The translations under genes and the position numbers were made by a program. Positions 1-8,670 of a DNA stretch of 64,000 nt are shown here, piece after piece. Source of the stretch: Pseudomonas mandelii. Lineage in GTDB: Bacteria > Pseudomonadota > Gammaproteobacteria > Pseudomonadales > Pseudomonadaceae. Position 1 is the stretch's first letter, and every line of letters starts with the position of its first letter. The stretch spans positions 210,477 through 274,476 of the forward strand of contig NZ_RCZA01000013.1 in NCBI RefSeq assembly GCF_006438925.1, in the 5' to 3' direction. The notes under the pieces are model-generated. The model ran no database searches, had not been told where the DNA came from, and was given only the letters and a program-made list of their open reading frames with translations.

Positions 1-261
1 CAGACGCGCCTGTTTGCTCGACAGATCGGTTTGCAGCCGGTGACCACACCTGTGCGCAGCCCGCAGAGCAATGGCATGGCCGAGAGTTTCGTGAAGACGA
101 TCAAGCGTGACTACGTGGCGCACATGCCCAAGCCGGATCGAGAAACGGCGTTGCGTAACCTGGCAATTGCCTTCGAACACTACAACGAGCAGCATCCGCA
201 CAGCGCCTTGAACTATCGCTCACCGAGGGAGTTCAGGCGCTTAGCGGCAGCATCAATTTAA
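1..261 (+). CDS. IS3-family transposase OrfB, C-terminal end (cut by window edge)
   Basis: The frame is open from base 1, so the gene starts outside the window. The visible 86 codons are the end of an rve-type DDE integrase core. The motif SPQSNGMAESFVKTIKRD carries the last catalytic Glu (in MAESF), and HYNEQHPHSALNYRSPREF is the usual IS3 OrfB ending. The product cuts and joins the ends of its own insertion sequence. The stop is followed within about 10-40 bases by a sequence typical of an IS end, so this is the right end of an IS3 element. Whether the rest is intact cannot be seen. Confidence 0.9.
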   Translation, partial: QTRLFARQIGLQPVTTPVRSPQSNGMAESFVKTIKRDYVAHMPKPDRETALRNLAIAFEHYNEQHPHSALNYRSPREFRRLAAASI

Positions 262-479
262 CAGGGAGTTGGTGTCCGGTTTTGTAGGGGCAAGTCCATT
301 GGACTAGCTATAGACCGAACTCTCGCGTTCAAGTAGATCCAGCCATAGATACCCACGTAGAGGCCAACACCAATAATCAGCACGCTGGAAATCGAAAAGA
401 GATCGTAGCTTTGTATTCTCTCACTGCCTGCGTTCCTGTCGATTACGGAATCATCCCAGGCATGTACCCAATTTGACAC
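258..479 (-). pseudogene. small one-helix membrane protein, 3' end replaced by the IS3 end
   Basis: A 73-codon reading frame on the reverse strand has one clear hydrophobic segment (about residues 31-50, SVLIIGVGLYVGIYGWIYL) after a polar N-terminus. Its last 15 or so codons are read from the IS3 terminal sequence, so the natural C-terminus was lost when the element inserted. I recognise no family. It may equally be a chance frame with a hydrophobic stretch; the helix and the IS junction are the only support. Confidence 0.35.
268..300. repeat. probable right terminal end of the IS3 element
   Basis: Just after the transposase stop comes a stretch containing GTGTCCGGTTTTGTAGGGGC, like the terminal inverted repeat of Pseudomonas IS3-group elements. 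The matching left end is outside the window, so the exact boundary and any target duplication are unproven. Confidence 0.45.
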
Positions 480-642
480 GATCGCCGCGTTGGAAGAAAT
501 TGATGATTCGCCTCTTCTCTTCGACCTGAAATCCTGTGGCTGTATCTGCAGCCCAAATTTTCAACACGACCGATTGGATGTTCCCCCCGACCTAGGGCCC
601 AGTCGATTACTGGGTGCCTGGTTTCCTAATAGGAGTGACAAA

Positions 643-924
643 TTGCTGACTCGGCCCGACAAAGATGCGCTACGTGCGATGCTGGAATCGCAAGTACAAG
701 AAAAGCTACAGCACGACCCTGACGTGGTAACGACTTATGCAGCACAGCCTGAACCCGAACGAAAGCCATACACCAGTAAGCCCACGGTTCAGGACAAGGC
801 ATTTCACAAGGAGCTCGAGCAGATGCGCGCGGACGCTGAAGCTGGAGTGATTCATAAGCCGAAGCGCGAACCTGAGGACGGAGGCGTGTCTAGCCTTGCG
901 CTGGATGATTATCCGAATTTGTAA
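643..924 (+). CDS. small charged hypothetical protein
   Basis: A 93-residue soluble, charged protein of unknown function. The frame is open from 490, but the best start is the TTG at 643, with AGGAG at 631-635 placed seven bases upstream; residues before it look like non-coding read-through. The product is rich in Glu, Asp, Lys and Pro, with a probable helix at KAFHKELEQMRADAEAG and no membrane segment. It stands alone between IS3 debris and a helix-hairpin-helix relic. No family recognised. Confidence 0.45.
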   Translation: MLTRPDKDALRAMLESQVQEKLQHDPDVVTTYAAQPEPERKPYTSKPTVQDKAFHKELEQMRADAEAGVIHKPKREPEDGGVSSLALDDYPNL

Positions 925-1014
925 AACGTACCGCCGAGAGGCTATCAGGTGTGGGACGGCTTGGTGCCAGCTCTAGATCATTGGTGACCCCGCATCCATG
1001 GTGGGCCTATTCAA

Positions 1015-1325
1015 TCAAGCGAGCACTTTTATTGCTTCACGCATAAAAATCTCAACGGTCTTAGGGCCCATCCCATCGAATTCTTTTAATCGTTTTTCGA
1101 CATCACGGTGATCGCCACTCACCTTGAAGATATTTCCTACCTTTCCAGACTATTCGTCGTCGATCCTGCACAAGCAGCGTCGAACTCTTTCAACTGATCA
1201 GGTAAGAGCATTAGGTCGATAACTGTCCTTCTTGACGAGCAGCAATCGGCCGTGGCGGCTAACTTCATCTCGGCCCGATAAGTTCGCGGATCTGTCGCTT
1301 CGTCCTGGCCATCGCCCATGAACAC
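1015..1325 (-). pseudogene. frameshifted helix-hairpin-helix protein relic
   Basis: The last 40 or so codons before the stop at 1015-1017 read VGNIFKVSGDHRDVEKRLKE and then FDGMGPKTVEIFMREA. The GMGPKT turn flanked by helices is a helix-hairpin-helix DNA-binding motif. The upstream part lies in a different frame (ending DQLKEFDAACAG...NSLER), and the two join at about 1137-1142, so one frameshift separates them. A second relic of the same tail lies at 54442-54580. An intact member would be expected to bind DNA non-specifically; this copy cannot make it. Confidence 0.6.
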
Positions 1326-1412
1326 ACGCTAAAGCGGTGTGGCCATGAGTTTCATAATTTTTAAGGCTTGCTTAAGGACTTTAAAGGTCGCCGGCGGACA
1401 GACTTTCCCTAA

Positions 1413-1589
1413 CGATCAGGAGAGCCGCACAAGGGCAGAAAATTTCCAGTGATTTGCATGTCGGCACACTGGGATGAAGCCACACTGGCCGAATCCAGCC
1501 GCTATGAGCCCATCGAATGCTTGCGTAAACCCTTCAGCGGCGATGCCTTGCTGAGCGCCGTCGAGTTTGCGCTGCGATGTGAGCGATGA
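1413..1589 (+). pseudogene. response-regulator receiver domain, C-terminal scrap
   Basis: An open stretch after a stop at 1410-1412 translates to the second half of a CheY-like receiver domain. PVICMSAHWDEATLAESSRY matches the beta4 strand with its conserved Ser/Thr position, and ECLRKPFSGDALLSAVEFAL contains the invariant Lys-Pro of beta5-alpha5. The phospho-acceptor Asp, the first half and any output domain are missing, and there is no start codon with a ribosome site. It ends 4 bases before the convergent AraC gene, so the AraC region was probably joined to a lost two-component locus. Confidence 0.6.
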
Positions 1590-1593
1590 ACAA

Positions 1594-2526
1594 TCACGTA
1601 TTGGACGGCGATTGCGGCGTATCAGGATTGAGTTGCTGACGCCTGAATTGCCCAGGTGGCTGGCCATGAATCTGGCGAAAGCGTCGGGAGAAATAAGCCT
1701 CGTCAGCGAAACCGCACAACCTCGCCACCTCCCCCACCGGTCGTGTCCCATTGAGCAGGTAATTGCGTGCCGCGTGCATCCTGCGCTCGAGCACCAGCTC
1801 TGTGAAGGTCTTGCCGATTTCCTTGCGCAACCAGTGCGTCAGATACGTCGGTGACAGGTAAGTCGCAGCAGCCACCTTGATCAGGTTCAGATCGGGGTCG
1901 GCAATATTCTTGCGCAAGTATTCGGACATCCTGCTCAGCGCATCGCGTCGGCTGACTTCGGCGGCATTCTCTTCGGCCAACCGTTTGAGCGGCTCGGCAT
2001 ACAAGGCACAAACGCTCCCCACCAGTTGCAGCAGCAACCCCTTGAGCATCTCGCGGGTGCCGAACTGACGGTTCTCATCCAGGACTCGCATCTGTTCGAT
2101 CAAGGCACAGACTTTGCGGAAGTCCTCATCGCCCAGAATGAAATCCAGATGCTCCTGAAAGCGGAACGGCGACAACTCCGGCGCCAGGAGAATCGAGACT
2201 TCCTCCAGGTCCATCGGGTCGCACTGCAAATGTGGCAGCAGGAAGGTCTGGGAAAAATTGATCACCATGAAATTGCTGTCGGCCGGATGCGGAATCACGT
2301 GCACGCGATGCGGCAGGATGAAGGCCAGCGTATTGCGCGGAAATGGACGTTCGACATTGCCGATGTGCTGCACGGTATCGCCACCGAGGTTGACCTGGAT
2401 CTGGAAATACTCGTGGCGATGCGGGCTGGTTTCGGCGCGCCGTCCCTTTTTGTCGCGGATGTAAAAGTCCGTCAATTCGCTGCGTTGCTGCATGACGTAA
2501 GTGGGCACTCGATCGGGTGACGACAT
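1594..2526 (-). CDS. AraC-family transcriptional regulator
   Basis: A 310-residue regulator. The first part (about 25-110) is a cupin-like sensing domain with HRHEYFQIQVNLGG, and the C-terminal 90 residues hold two helix-turn-helix motifs, the second ending in the AraC signature GFADEAYFSRRFRQIHGQPP. The frame is open to 2709, but the ATG at 2526 has GAGGAA about nine bases upstream and starts the conserved part, so I use it. It diverges from the MFS/FAH/SDR/dehydrogenase operon starting at 3112, with 585 bases between, and is the likely ligand-responsive activator of that operon (inference). Confidence 0.9.
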   Translation of the reverse strand: MSSPDRVPTYVMQQRSELTDFYIRDKKGRRAETSPHRHEYFQIQVNLGGDTVQHIGNVERPFPRNTLAFILPHRVHVIPHPADSNFMVINFSQTFLLPHLQCDPMDLEEVSILLAPELSPFRFQEHLDFILGDEDFRKVCALIEQMRVLDENRQFGTREMLKGLLLQLVGSVCALYAEPLKRLAEENAAEVSRRDALSRMSEYLRKNIADPDLNLIKVAAATYLSPTYLTHWLRKEIGKTFTELVLERRMHAARNYLLNGTRPVGEVARLCGFADEAYFSRRFRQIHGQPPGQFRRQQLNPDTPQSPSNT

Positions 2527-3111
2527 CGCCTGGGATTCCTCGACAGGTACATGGACAGGTTGTCGTCGCGCCGGGACGCAAGCGGCGACTGCGGTGATTG
2601 TGAAGGCAGACACCGCCGGCTTCAACACGTCATAGGATGACAACGAAATACAGAGAATTAATTGTATCCGTGTGTGATGTGTCGCCTGTCCAAAAAACCA
2701 CGAGCACACGTAAATATTTAATCATTTAAAAACAATAACTTACTAAACACATAAAGCATAACTAAGGAAATGAGCTGATTTGATTTTTCTTGGACACCTG
2801 CATTAATCGCCTTTTCCAGAAGAAAAAACGATCTAACGGCTCCGTTGATTTTGAGAGGTTGTACGACCACTGTGACAACCAATGCAGCCCGACCCTTCCA
2901 AAAACAAATCAAAAGGTGCGCACGTGATGAACCTGTTTTTCCCCCTCGCCAACCCTCCCCCGATCGAGCCAGTCCGAAGGCGTATCTGAGCGCCTGACAG
3001 CGGCTGTCCGCGCCTCTCATTCAAGTAGCGATTGCTCTGCCCCGGCACTGCGGGCACGGCTTCGGCTGCGCGCGAACATCTCGATTCTTCTAAAAATAAA
3101 AAGGTCTACTC
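2527..3111. promoter_or_regulatory. divergent intergenic region between araC-type gene and catabolic operon
   Basis: This 585-base stretch holds no convincing gene. It is A+T-rich next to the regulator (2700-2850) and must carry the promoters of both the regulator and the transporter operon. I could not pick one clear operator pair. An A-rich run with AAGG precedes the transporter ATG. Confidence 0.5.
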
Positions 3112-4461
3112 ATGTCGAACTCACAAACCTCCCCGTCCACCGCGCCGTCGGTGAGTGCCGGCACCCGGGATGCCCTGCTGCCTCAGCGACTACCGACGCG
3201 TCGGCGTTGGTTCATGCTGTCGTTGCTGCTGATTGCGACCATCATCAATTACATCGACCGCGTAAACATCTCGATTGCCGCACCGTTCATGGCCAAGGAC
3301 CTGGGCCTGGACAAGATCGAAATGGGCCTGATTTTTTCCGCGTTTGCCTGGACCTATGCACTCGCCTTGGTGCCTGCCGGGTTCATTGCTGATCGCTTCG
3401 GTTCCCGGTTCACTTACGGGGTGTCGCTGATCAGTTGGTCGACGGTCACCGTGTGCCAAGGCCTTGCCACAGGATTCGCGTCGCTGTTCGGACTGCGCCT
3501 GGCCGTCGGTGCCATGGAAGCTCCAGCGTTTCCGGCCAACAGCCGAGCGGTCACGGTCTGGTTCCCGGCCCGCGAACGGGGCCTGGCCAGCAGCATTTAC
3601 GTGTGCGGCCAATATCTGGGCACGGCACTGTTTACCGGCGTGCTGTTATGGCTGGCCACGACCTACGACTGGCGCCATGTGTTCTACAGCACCGGGATAC
3701 TCGGCATTGTTTTCGGTGTGATCTGGCTCTACTTGTACCGCGATCCGCTGAGCTGCAAGAACGTCAGCCAGGAAGAACTGAAGTACATCGAAGCCGGGGG
3801 TGGATTGGTCAAGAGCAGTCAGGAGCGCACCCGGTTCAACTGGCGGCAGATCACCGAGCTGTTCAGCTATCGGCAAATCTGGGCGATTTGCATCGGCAAG
3901 TTCGCCAGCACCTCGGCGTTGTACTTCTTCCTGACCTGGTTTCCGACGTACCTGATCGAAGAACGTAAGCTGACCATGATCAAGGCCGGGATCTTCGCGG
4001 TACTGCCGTTCGTGGGTGCAACGGTCGGCATTCTGCTGGCCGGCATCGTCTCCGACTTGCTGATACGCCGTGGTTACTCAATGTCCTTCGCTCGCAAGTT
4101 GCCATTGGTGGTCGGATCGATGCTGGGTATGTCGATTGTGCTGGTGAATTTCACCGACTCGAATGTGATCTGCATTGCCGTGCTGACCATTGCCTTCTTC
4201 GCCCAGGGAATCGCTTCGTCGTCGTGGGCGGCCGTATCGGAAGTCGCGCCCAAGGAACTGATCGGCCTGACCGGCGGGGTCACCAGCCTGGCCGCCAACA
4301 TCGGCGGGATCGTCACCCCGATCGTGATTGGCGGCATCGTCCACGCGACAGGCTCGTTTGCCTACGCCTTCTGGTTCATTGGTGGCGTGGCGTTGATGGG
4401 GACCTTGTCCTATTCGTTGCTGCTCGGTCGCTTGTATCGCATCGAACTCAAGGCGCGCTGA
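3112..4461 (+). CDS. MFS transporter, anion:cation symporter (sugar-acid type)
   Basis: A 449-residue inner-membrane protein with 12 hydrophobic segments. The N-terminal motif INYIDRVNISIAAPFM and the loop ADRFGSRFTYG are typical of the ACS branch of the major facilitator superfamily (glucarate, galactonate and hexuronate importers). It should import an organic anion with protons. It is the first gene of a four-gene operon with an FAH-family hydrolase, an SDR and a 2-hydroxyacid dehydrogenase, so the substrate is probably a sugar acid or related hydroxy/keto acid. The exact substrate cannot be read from the sequence. Confidence 0.88.
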   Translation: MSNSQTSPSTAPSVSAGTRDALLPQRLPTRRRWFMLSLLLIATIINYIDRVNISIAAPFMAKDLGLDKIEMGLIFSAFAWTYALALVPAGFIADRFGSRFTYGVSLISWSTVTVCQGLATGFASLFGLRLAVGAMEAPAFPANSRAVTVWFPARERGLASSIYVCGQYLGTALFTGVLLWLATTYDWRHVFYSTGILGIVFGVIWLYLYRDPLSCKNVSQEELKYIEAGGGLVKSSQERTRFNWRQITELFSYRQIWAICIGKFASTSALYFFLTWFPTYLIEERKLTMIKAGIFAVLPFVGATVGILLAGIVSDLLIRRGYSMSFARKLPLVVGSMLGMSIVLVNFTDSNVICIAVLTIAFFAQGIASSSWAAVSEVAPKELIGLTGGVTSLAANIGGIVTPIVIGGIVHATGSFAYAFWFIGGVALMGTLSYSLLLGRLYRIELKAR

Positions 4462-4558
4462 GCCAAGAAACCGTTTTTCTCCAACACGAGACGGCATTCG
4501 TCCAACTTCGCAAAAGATTGCCGCCGTACGCTGACGCTTCTAACAGGACGACTACAAA

Positions 4559-5251
4559 ATGACGATGACCGAGTACGTGTTTACCCCGGATCTGCCCGTG
4601 ACCTTGCCGGTTGCCAGCAGCCAGCAGCGCTTTCCCGTTGGCCGGGTATTTTGCGTCGGCCGCAACTACCCTTGGCCAGACGCCCAAGGCCAGTCCCGCC
4701 AACCGCCAGTGTTCTTCATGAAACCGGCGAGCAACGTGGTGGATGCGGCAGGTGAAGTGACTTTCCCGCCGTTGACCGAAGAGTTTGTCCACGAAATCGA
4801 ATTGGTCGTGGCCATCGGTGAAGGCGGCGCCAATATTCCGGAGAGTCAGGCGCTGGCCTATGTCTGGGGCTATGCCGTCGGTCTTGATCTGACCCGTCGT
4901 GATGTCCAGCGCGCGGCCAAAAGCAATGGTTTGCCGTGGGAAGGTGCCAAGGTGTTCGACGGCGCCGCGCCGATGACCGCCATCGTGCCGGTGACTCGCG
5001 CCGGACACCCGGACGGCGATTTGTGGCTGAACGTCAACGGCGAAGAGCGCCAGCGCGACAGCCTCGACAGCCAGATCTGGTCGGTCAGTGAAATCATCAG
5101 CCGCATCTCGCAATCGGTAGCACTCCGGGCCGGTGACTTGATCATGACCGGCAGTCCGGCAGGCGTCGATGTGCTGCAACCAGGCGACATCATCAACGCC
5201 GGGATCGACGGCATCGGCCAACTGGAAATGCGCGTCGGTCAGCGACCTTGA
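4559..5251 (+). CDS. fumarylacetoacetate hydrolase (FAH) family protein
   Basis: A 230-residue enzyme of the FAH fold, the length of fumarylpyruvate hydrolase or acylpyruvase-type members. Motifs in order: GRNYPWPDAQG, FFMKPASNVV, HEIELVVAIG (metal-binding acidic residues), YAVGLDLTRRDVQ, LPWEGAKVFDGAAP and the closing IMTGSPAGVDVLQPGD. The family cleaves C-C bonds of diketo acids or handles 2-keto-3-deoxy sugar acids with Mg or Mn. The start ATG at 4559 follows AGGACG. It sits 97 bases after the transporter and 42 before the SDR. Confidence 0.88.
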   Translation: MTMTEYVFTPDLPVTLPVASSQQRFPVGRVFCVGRNYPWPDAQGQSRQPPVFFMKPASNVVDAAGEVTFPPLTEEFVHEIELVVAIGEGGANIPESQALAYVWGYAVGLDLTRRDVQRAAKSNGLPWEGAKVFDGAAPMTAIVPVTRAGHPDGDLWLNVNGEERQRDSLDSQIWSVSEIISRISQSVALRAGDLIMTGSPAGVDVLQPGDIINAGIDGIGQLEMRVGQRP

Positions 5252-5293
5252 ACCCGGCATACGCCCTGGTGAATTGAGAAAGGAGATAACAAC

Positions 5294-6052
5294 ATGAACA
5301 GTCCTTTGAAAGTGGCCCTGGTCACCGGCGCCGGTAGCGGAATCGGCCGCGCCGTGGCCCTGGCTCTGATGGCCGACGGATTCACCCTGGTATTGGCCGG
5401 ACGTCGGCCGGAGCCGTTGCAGGCCTTGGTCGAATTGGCGCTCAGCGAAGGACACGAAGCGCTGGCGGTGCCCACTGATGTGCGCGACCCGGCCAGTGTC
5501 GACGCGCTGTTTGCCACCATCACCGAGGTATACGGACGCCTGGACGTGGTGTTCAACAACGCCGGGGTCAACGCCCCTGCCGTGCCGCTCGATGAGCTGA
5601 CGTTCGAGCAGTGGCGAAACGTGATCGACACCAACCTCAACGGCGTTTTCCTCTGCGCCCGTGGTGCCTTCGCACTGATGCGCCGGCAACAGCCACAGGG
5701 CGGACGCATCATCAATAACGGCTCGATCTCGGCGCATACCCCACGCCCCTTCAGCAGCGCCTACACCGCCAGCAAACACGCGGTGCTGGGGCTGACCAAA
5801 TCCCTGGCCCTGGACGGGCGTGAATTCAACATCGCCTGCAGCCAGATCGACATCGGCAACGCCCTGACCGAAATGTCGGTGCGCATGACCAAAGGCGTGC
5901 GCCAGGCCAACGGCACCATTGCCGTGGAGCCGATGGTGGACGTCAAGCATGTGGCCGATGCCGTGCGCTACATCGCCGGTCTGCCGCTGGAGGCGAACGT
6001 CCTGAACATGACCGTCATGGCCAGTGCCATGCCGTTTGCCGGTCGCGGTTGA
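5294..6052 (+). CDS. short-chain dehydrogenase/reductase (SDR)
   Basis: A 252-residue classical SDR. The cofactor site TGAGSGIG is at residues 11-18, NNAG at 88-91, the catalytic Ser at 144 and YxxxK at 157-161 (YTASK). Arg-rich residues after strand 2 (AGRRPE) suggest NADP(H), though this is not firm. A strong GAAAGGAGA precedes the ATG. As the third gene of the operon it probably oxidises a hydroxyl group of the imported acid or an intermediate. Substrate unknown. Confidence 0.9.
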   Translation: MNSPLKVALVTGAGSGIGRAVALALMADGFTLVLAGRRPEPLQALVELALSEGHEALAVPTDVRDPASVDALFATITEVYGRLDVVFNNAGVNAPAVPLDELTFEQWRNVIDTNLNGVFLCARGAFALMRRQQPQGGRIINNGSISAHTPRPFSSAYTASKHAVLGLTKSLALDGREFNIACSQIDIGNALTEMSVRMTKGVRQANGTIAVEPMVDVKHVADAVRYIAGLPLEANVLNMTVMASAMPFAGRG

Positions 6053-6085
6053 ACCGGCCTTTTTATTCCGTTACGCGAGGTTTAC

Positions 6086-7042
6086 ATGAAGCCAGAAGTC
6101 TTGCAGCTCAGCCCGATCCTGATCCCCGAAATCAATGCGCGGCTCGATGAGTTGTTTACCGTCAGACGTTACTTCCATCAGGCCGACAAGCAGGCTTATT
6201 TGCAGGTACACGGCGCGAACATTCGCGGGGTGATCACCGGCGGGCATACCGGTATCAGCCAGGCGCTGATGGCGCAGCTACCGAAACTGGAAGTGGTGGC
6301 GGTCAACGGCGTGGGCACCGATGCGGTGGATCTGGCTTACGCCCGGGATCGCGGGATCCGCGTGACCGCAACCATCGGCGCGCTGACCGAAGACGTCGCC
6401 GACCTGGCCATCGGATTGTTGATTGCCGTGTGCCGGGGTCTGTGCACCAGTGATCGTTATGTGCGTTCGGGGCAATGGCCCCATAGCCCGACACCGTTGG
6501 CCCCGTTGCCGTTGGCGCGTCAGGTGTCGGGCATGCGCATCGGCATCGTCGGCATGGGCCGGGTCGGCCGTGCAGTGGCGACCCGGGCCGCAGCGTTCGG
6601 CTGCCCGATCAGTTACACCGATCTGCAGCCGATGAGCGATGTGAACCACACTTTCATCGCCGATCTGAAGCAGCTGGCCAGCAACAGTGATGCGCTGATT
6701 CTCGCGGCCGCTGCCGACAAGGCTGAAGCCATCATCAATGCCGAGGTACTGCAGGCACTGGGCAAGGACGGGTATCTGATCAACGTGGCGCGCGGCAAGC
6801 TGGTCAACGAGGTCGATCTGGTGGCGGCGCTTGCCGCTGGTGAGATCGCGGGTGCGGCGCTGGATGTGTTTGTCGATGAACCGAACGTCCCCGAGGCACT
6901 GTTCGGCAACGAGAAAGTGGTACTGCAGCCCCATCGCGCCAGTGCGACGCTGCAGACCCGCACGCGAATGGGAGAGATGGTGGTGGCGAGCCTGGTGGAC
7001 AGTTTCGCCGGGAGAATACCGCAGGGTTCCGTGACTGACTGA
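6086..7042 (+). CDS. D-isomer-specific 2-hydroxyacid dehydrogenase
   Basis: A 318-residue cytosolic enzyme of the D-2-hydroxyacid dehydrogenase family (GhrB/hydroxypyruvate reductase type). The nucleotide motif GMGRVG is at residues 156-161. The catalytic Arg is in NVARGKLVNE, the Glu in DVFVDEPNVP, and the active-site His in LQPHRAS near the C-terminus. It should interconvert a 2-keto acid and its D-2-hydroxy acid with NAD(P)H. It lies 33 bases after the SDR and ends the operon, with a strong hairpin behind it. Confidence 0.9.
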   Translation: MKPEVLQLSPILIPEINARLDELFTVRRYFHQADKQAYLQVHGANIRGVITGGHTGISQALMAQLPKLEVVAVNGVGTDAVDLAYARDRGIRVTATIGALTEDVADLAIGLLIAVCRGLCTSDRYVRSGQWPHSPTPLAPLPLARQVSGMRIGIVGMGRVGRAVATRAAAFGCPISYTDLQPMSDVNHTFIADLKQLASNSDALILAAAADKAEAIINAEVLQALGKDGYLINVARGKLVNEVDLVAALAAGEIAGAALDVFVDEPNVPEALFGNEKVVLQPHRASATLQTRTRMGEMVVASLVDSFAGRIPQGSVTD

Positions 7043-7049
7043 ACGCTGG

Positions 7050-7080
7050 CCGCCGAGGAGACATTGCGTCCCCTCGGCGG
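7050..7080 (+). terminator. hairpin between convergent operons
   Basis: A perfect 9-bp stem, CCGCCGAGG paired with CCTCGGCGG, lies between the dehydrogenase stop and the convergent Nramp gene stop. There is no long T run, so it could act weakly in both directions. Confidence 0.55.
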
Positions 7081-7087
7081 TTCGGTG

Positions 7088-8389
7088 TCAGGTAAACAGA
7101 TCGACCCCCAACTGGAAGGCGACCCACAGCGCGAGGCCTGTAGCAAAGAGCAGCGCGATGTTTTCAAACAGGTTGTTGCGATATTTCTTGTCCAGCAGCG
7201 ACTTCTGGTTGGACATGATCAGCAGGCCCAGGGAAATGACCGGCAAGCCAATGATGTTCAACGCGCTGACACCAATGGTCAGGGTTACGAAGTCCGGCAT
7301 GCCTGGCAGCGACCAGATCAACGGCGTCACGAGGATGAACAGCATGAACCATTTATGCATCGGATCATGATGAAACTCCTTGCCGTACTTTTCGCGACGA
7401 TCAGGACGAACGTGTTGGAAGGCATCGGTAATCAGCATCGGGAACGCAGTGGTCTTGCCTGAAATACTGGCAAACAGTGTCGCGAACACGCCGATGAAGA
7501 ACACATACCAACCAATCGGGCCGAAGAAAATTTCCAGCGCCTTGCCCAGGTCGCCCAAAGTCTTCACCTCGATGCCGTTGGGCCGCAGGATTTCCGCGCC
7601 GACGATCCAGATGGCCAGGTTGATGACGATCCCGACGAACACTGCAAACAGCAAATCGTTACGTTGAACACGTTTGTGCTGCGGCCCTACCCAGCCCTTT
7701 TGGCGCATGACATACGGATGCACGAAGTTGGCAATGGAGCCTGCAACCGCGCCGATAACCGATACCGCCACCAGCAGCGCGCCATGCACGCCTTCATCCG
7801 GGGGGATGCTGAAGCCGATGGTGCCTTTGACGATGCCGACGACATCGGGGCCGGACATCACGGCCAAGGCAATAAAGGCCAGGGTCATGATCGCCAGCAG
7901 CACCTTCATCACGCCTTCGATCATCGAATAAATATTACGACCCACCAGCATCCACACAGCGAGTACCACCGCCAGTGAACACAGCAGTGGCTGGTCGATT
8001 TTCAACAGCATCGCCAGCGACTCACCCGCCCCCTTGATCATGTAGGCGTTCATCAAGTGCCCCATCAACAGGGCGTAGACGAGCATGAACCAGGCGAAAA
8101 AGGGATTCAGTTGCGCATAGCCTTGCAGGATGGTCATGCCCTGGTTATTGCACAACTGGAAGCGAGCGATGATGTTTACGATCAGGTATCTCAAGAGCAG
8201 AGAGACCGCCAGCACCCACATCATCGCGTAACCGTAATTGGCCCCAGCCACGGATGACGTGATCAGGTCACCTGCGCCCAGCCAGGACAGTACGGCGATG
8301 ATTCCGGGGCCCAGCAGTTTGAGTATTCGGGAAAATCGATTTTGTGCGGGCGCCGCAGCCTGGCCTCCGACGGAACGAATGCTCGTCAT
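7088..8389 (-). CDS. Nramp-like divalent metal transporter, divergent motifs
   Basis: A 433-residue inner-membrane protein with about 11 hydrophobic segments and the Nramp overall pattern (LGPGIIAVLSWLGAGD near the start, ANYGYAMMWVL after helix 1). The signature residues differ: the helix-1 DPGN is replaced by GAGD, and the helix-6 metal-binding MPH is not present, the segment reading SIANFVHPYVM. It may therefore carry Mg or another cation, or something else. The first ATG (8404) lacks a ribosome site; the ATG at 8389 has GGAG upstream. It lies beside the sugar-acid genes, facing them. Confidence 0.82.
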   Translation of the reverse strand: MTSIRSVGGQAAAPAQNRFSRILKLLGPGIIAVLSWLGAGDLITSSVAGANYGYAMMWVLAVSLLLRYLIVNIIARFQLCNNQGMTILQGYAQLNPFFAWFMLVYALLMGHLMNAYMIKGAGESLAMLLKIDQPLLCSLAVVLAVWMLVGRNIYSMIEGVMKVLLAIMTLAFIALAVMSGPDVVGIVKGTIGFSIPPDEGVHGALLVAVSVIGAVAGSIANFVHPYVMRQKGWVGPQHKRVQRNDLLFAVFVGIVINLAIWIVGAEILRPNGIEVKTLGDLGKALEIFFGPIGWYVFFIGVFATLFASISGKTTAFPMLITDAFQHVRPDRREKYGKEFHHDPMHKWFMLFILVTPLIWSLPGMPDFVTLTIGVSALNIIGLPVISLGLLIMSNQKSLLDKKYRNNLFENIALLFATGLALWVAFQLGVDLFT

Positions 8390-8670
8390 AGAGGGTATCT
8401 CCATTTATTTTTTTTGTGAGAACGAGCGCAGTCGAACATGGTAGATACGACGTCGTATAACAATTCTTAAGCGAGTGTGTTTAGAGATGTTTCAAGATCG
8501 CAGGGCGGGAACGTCGGGCTGCGTGGATGGGCATCGAACCAGGCTGGGCTCGTGTAACCACTGCGCCTGAGCCACGACGTATTTTTTCCAACTTGAGAAA
8601 ACAGCGATTGATGTCGCAAAAGGACAGTCATAGGATGACAGACCACAACCATAAAAATAAGGAATCATCT

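Noticed and set aside
4448..5950. 500-codon open frame on the reverse strand
   Set aside because: It lies opposite the FAH and SDR genes, which have clear motifs; it is His/Gln/Arg-rich with no domain, a typical antisense shadow in G+C-rich DNA.
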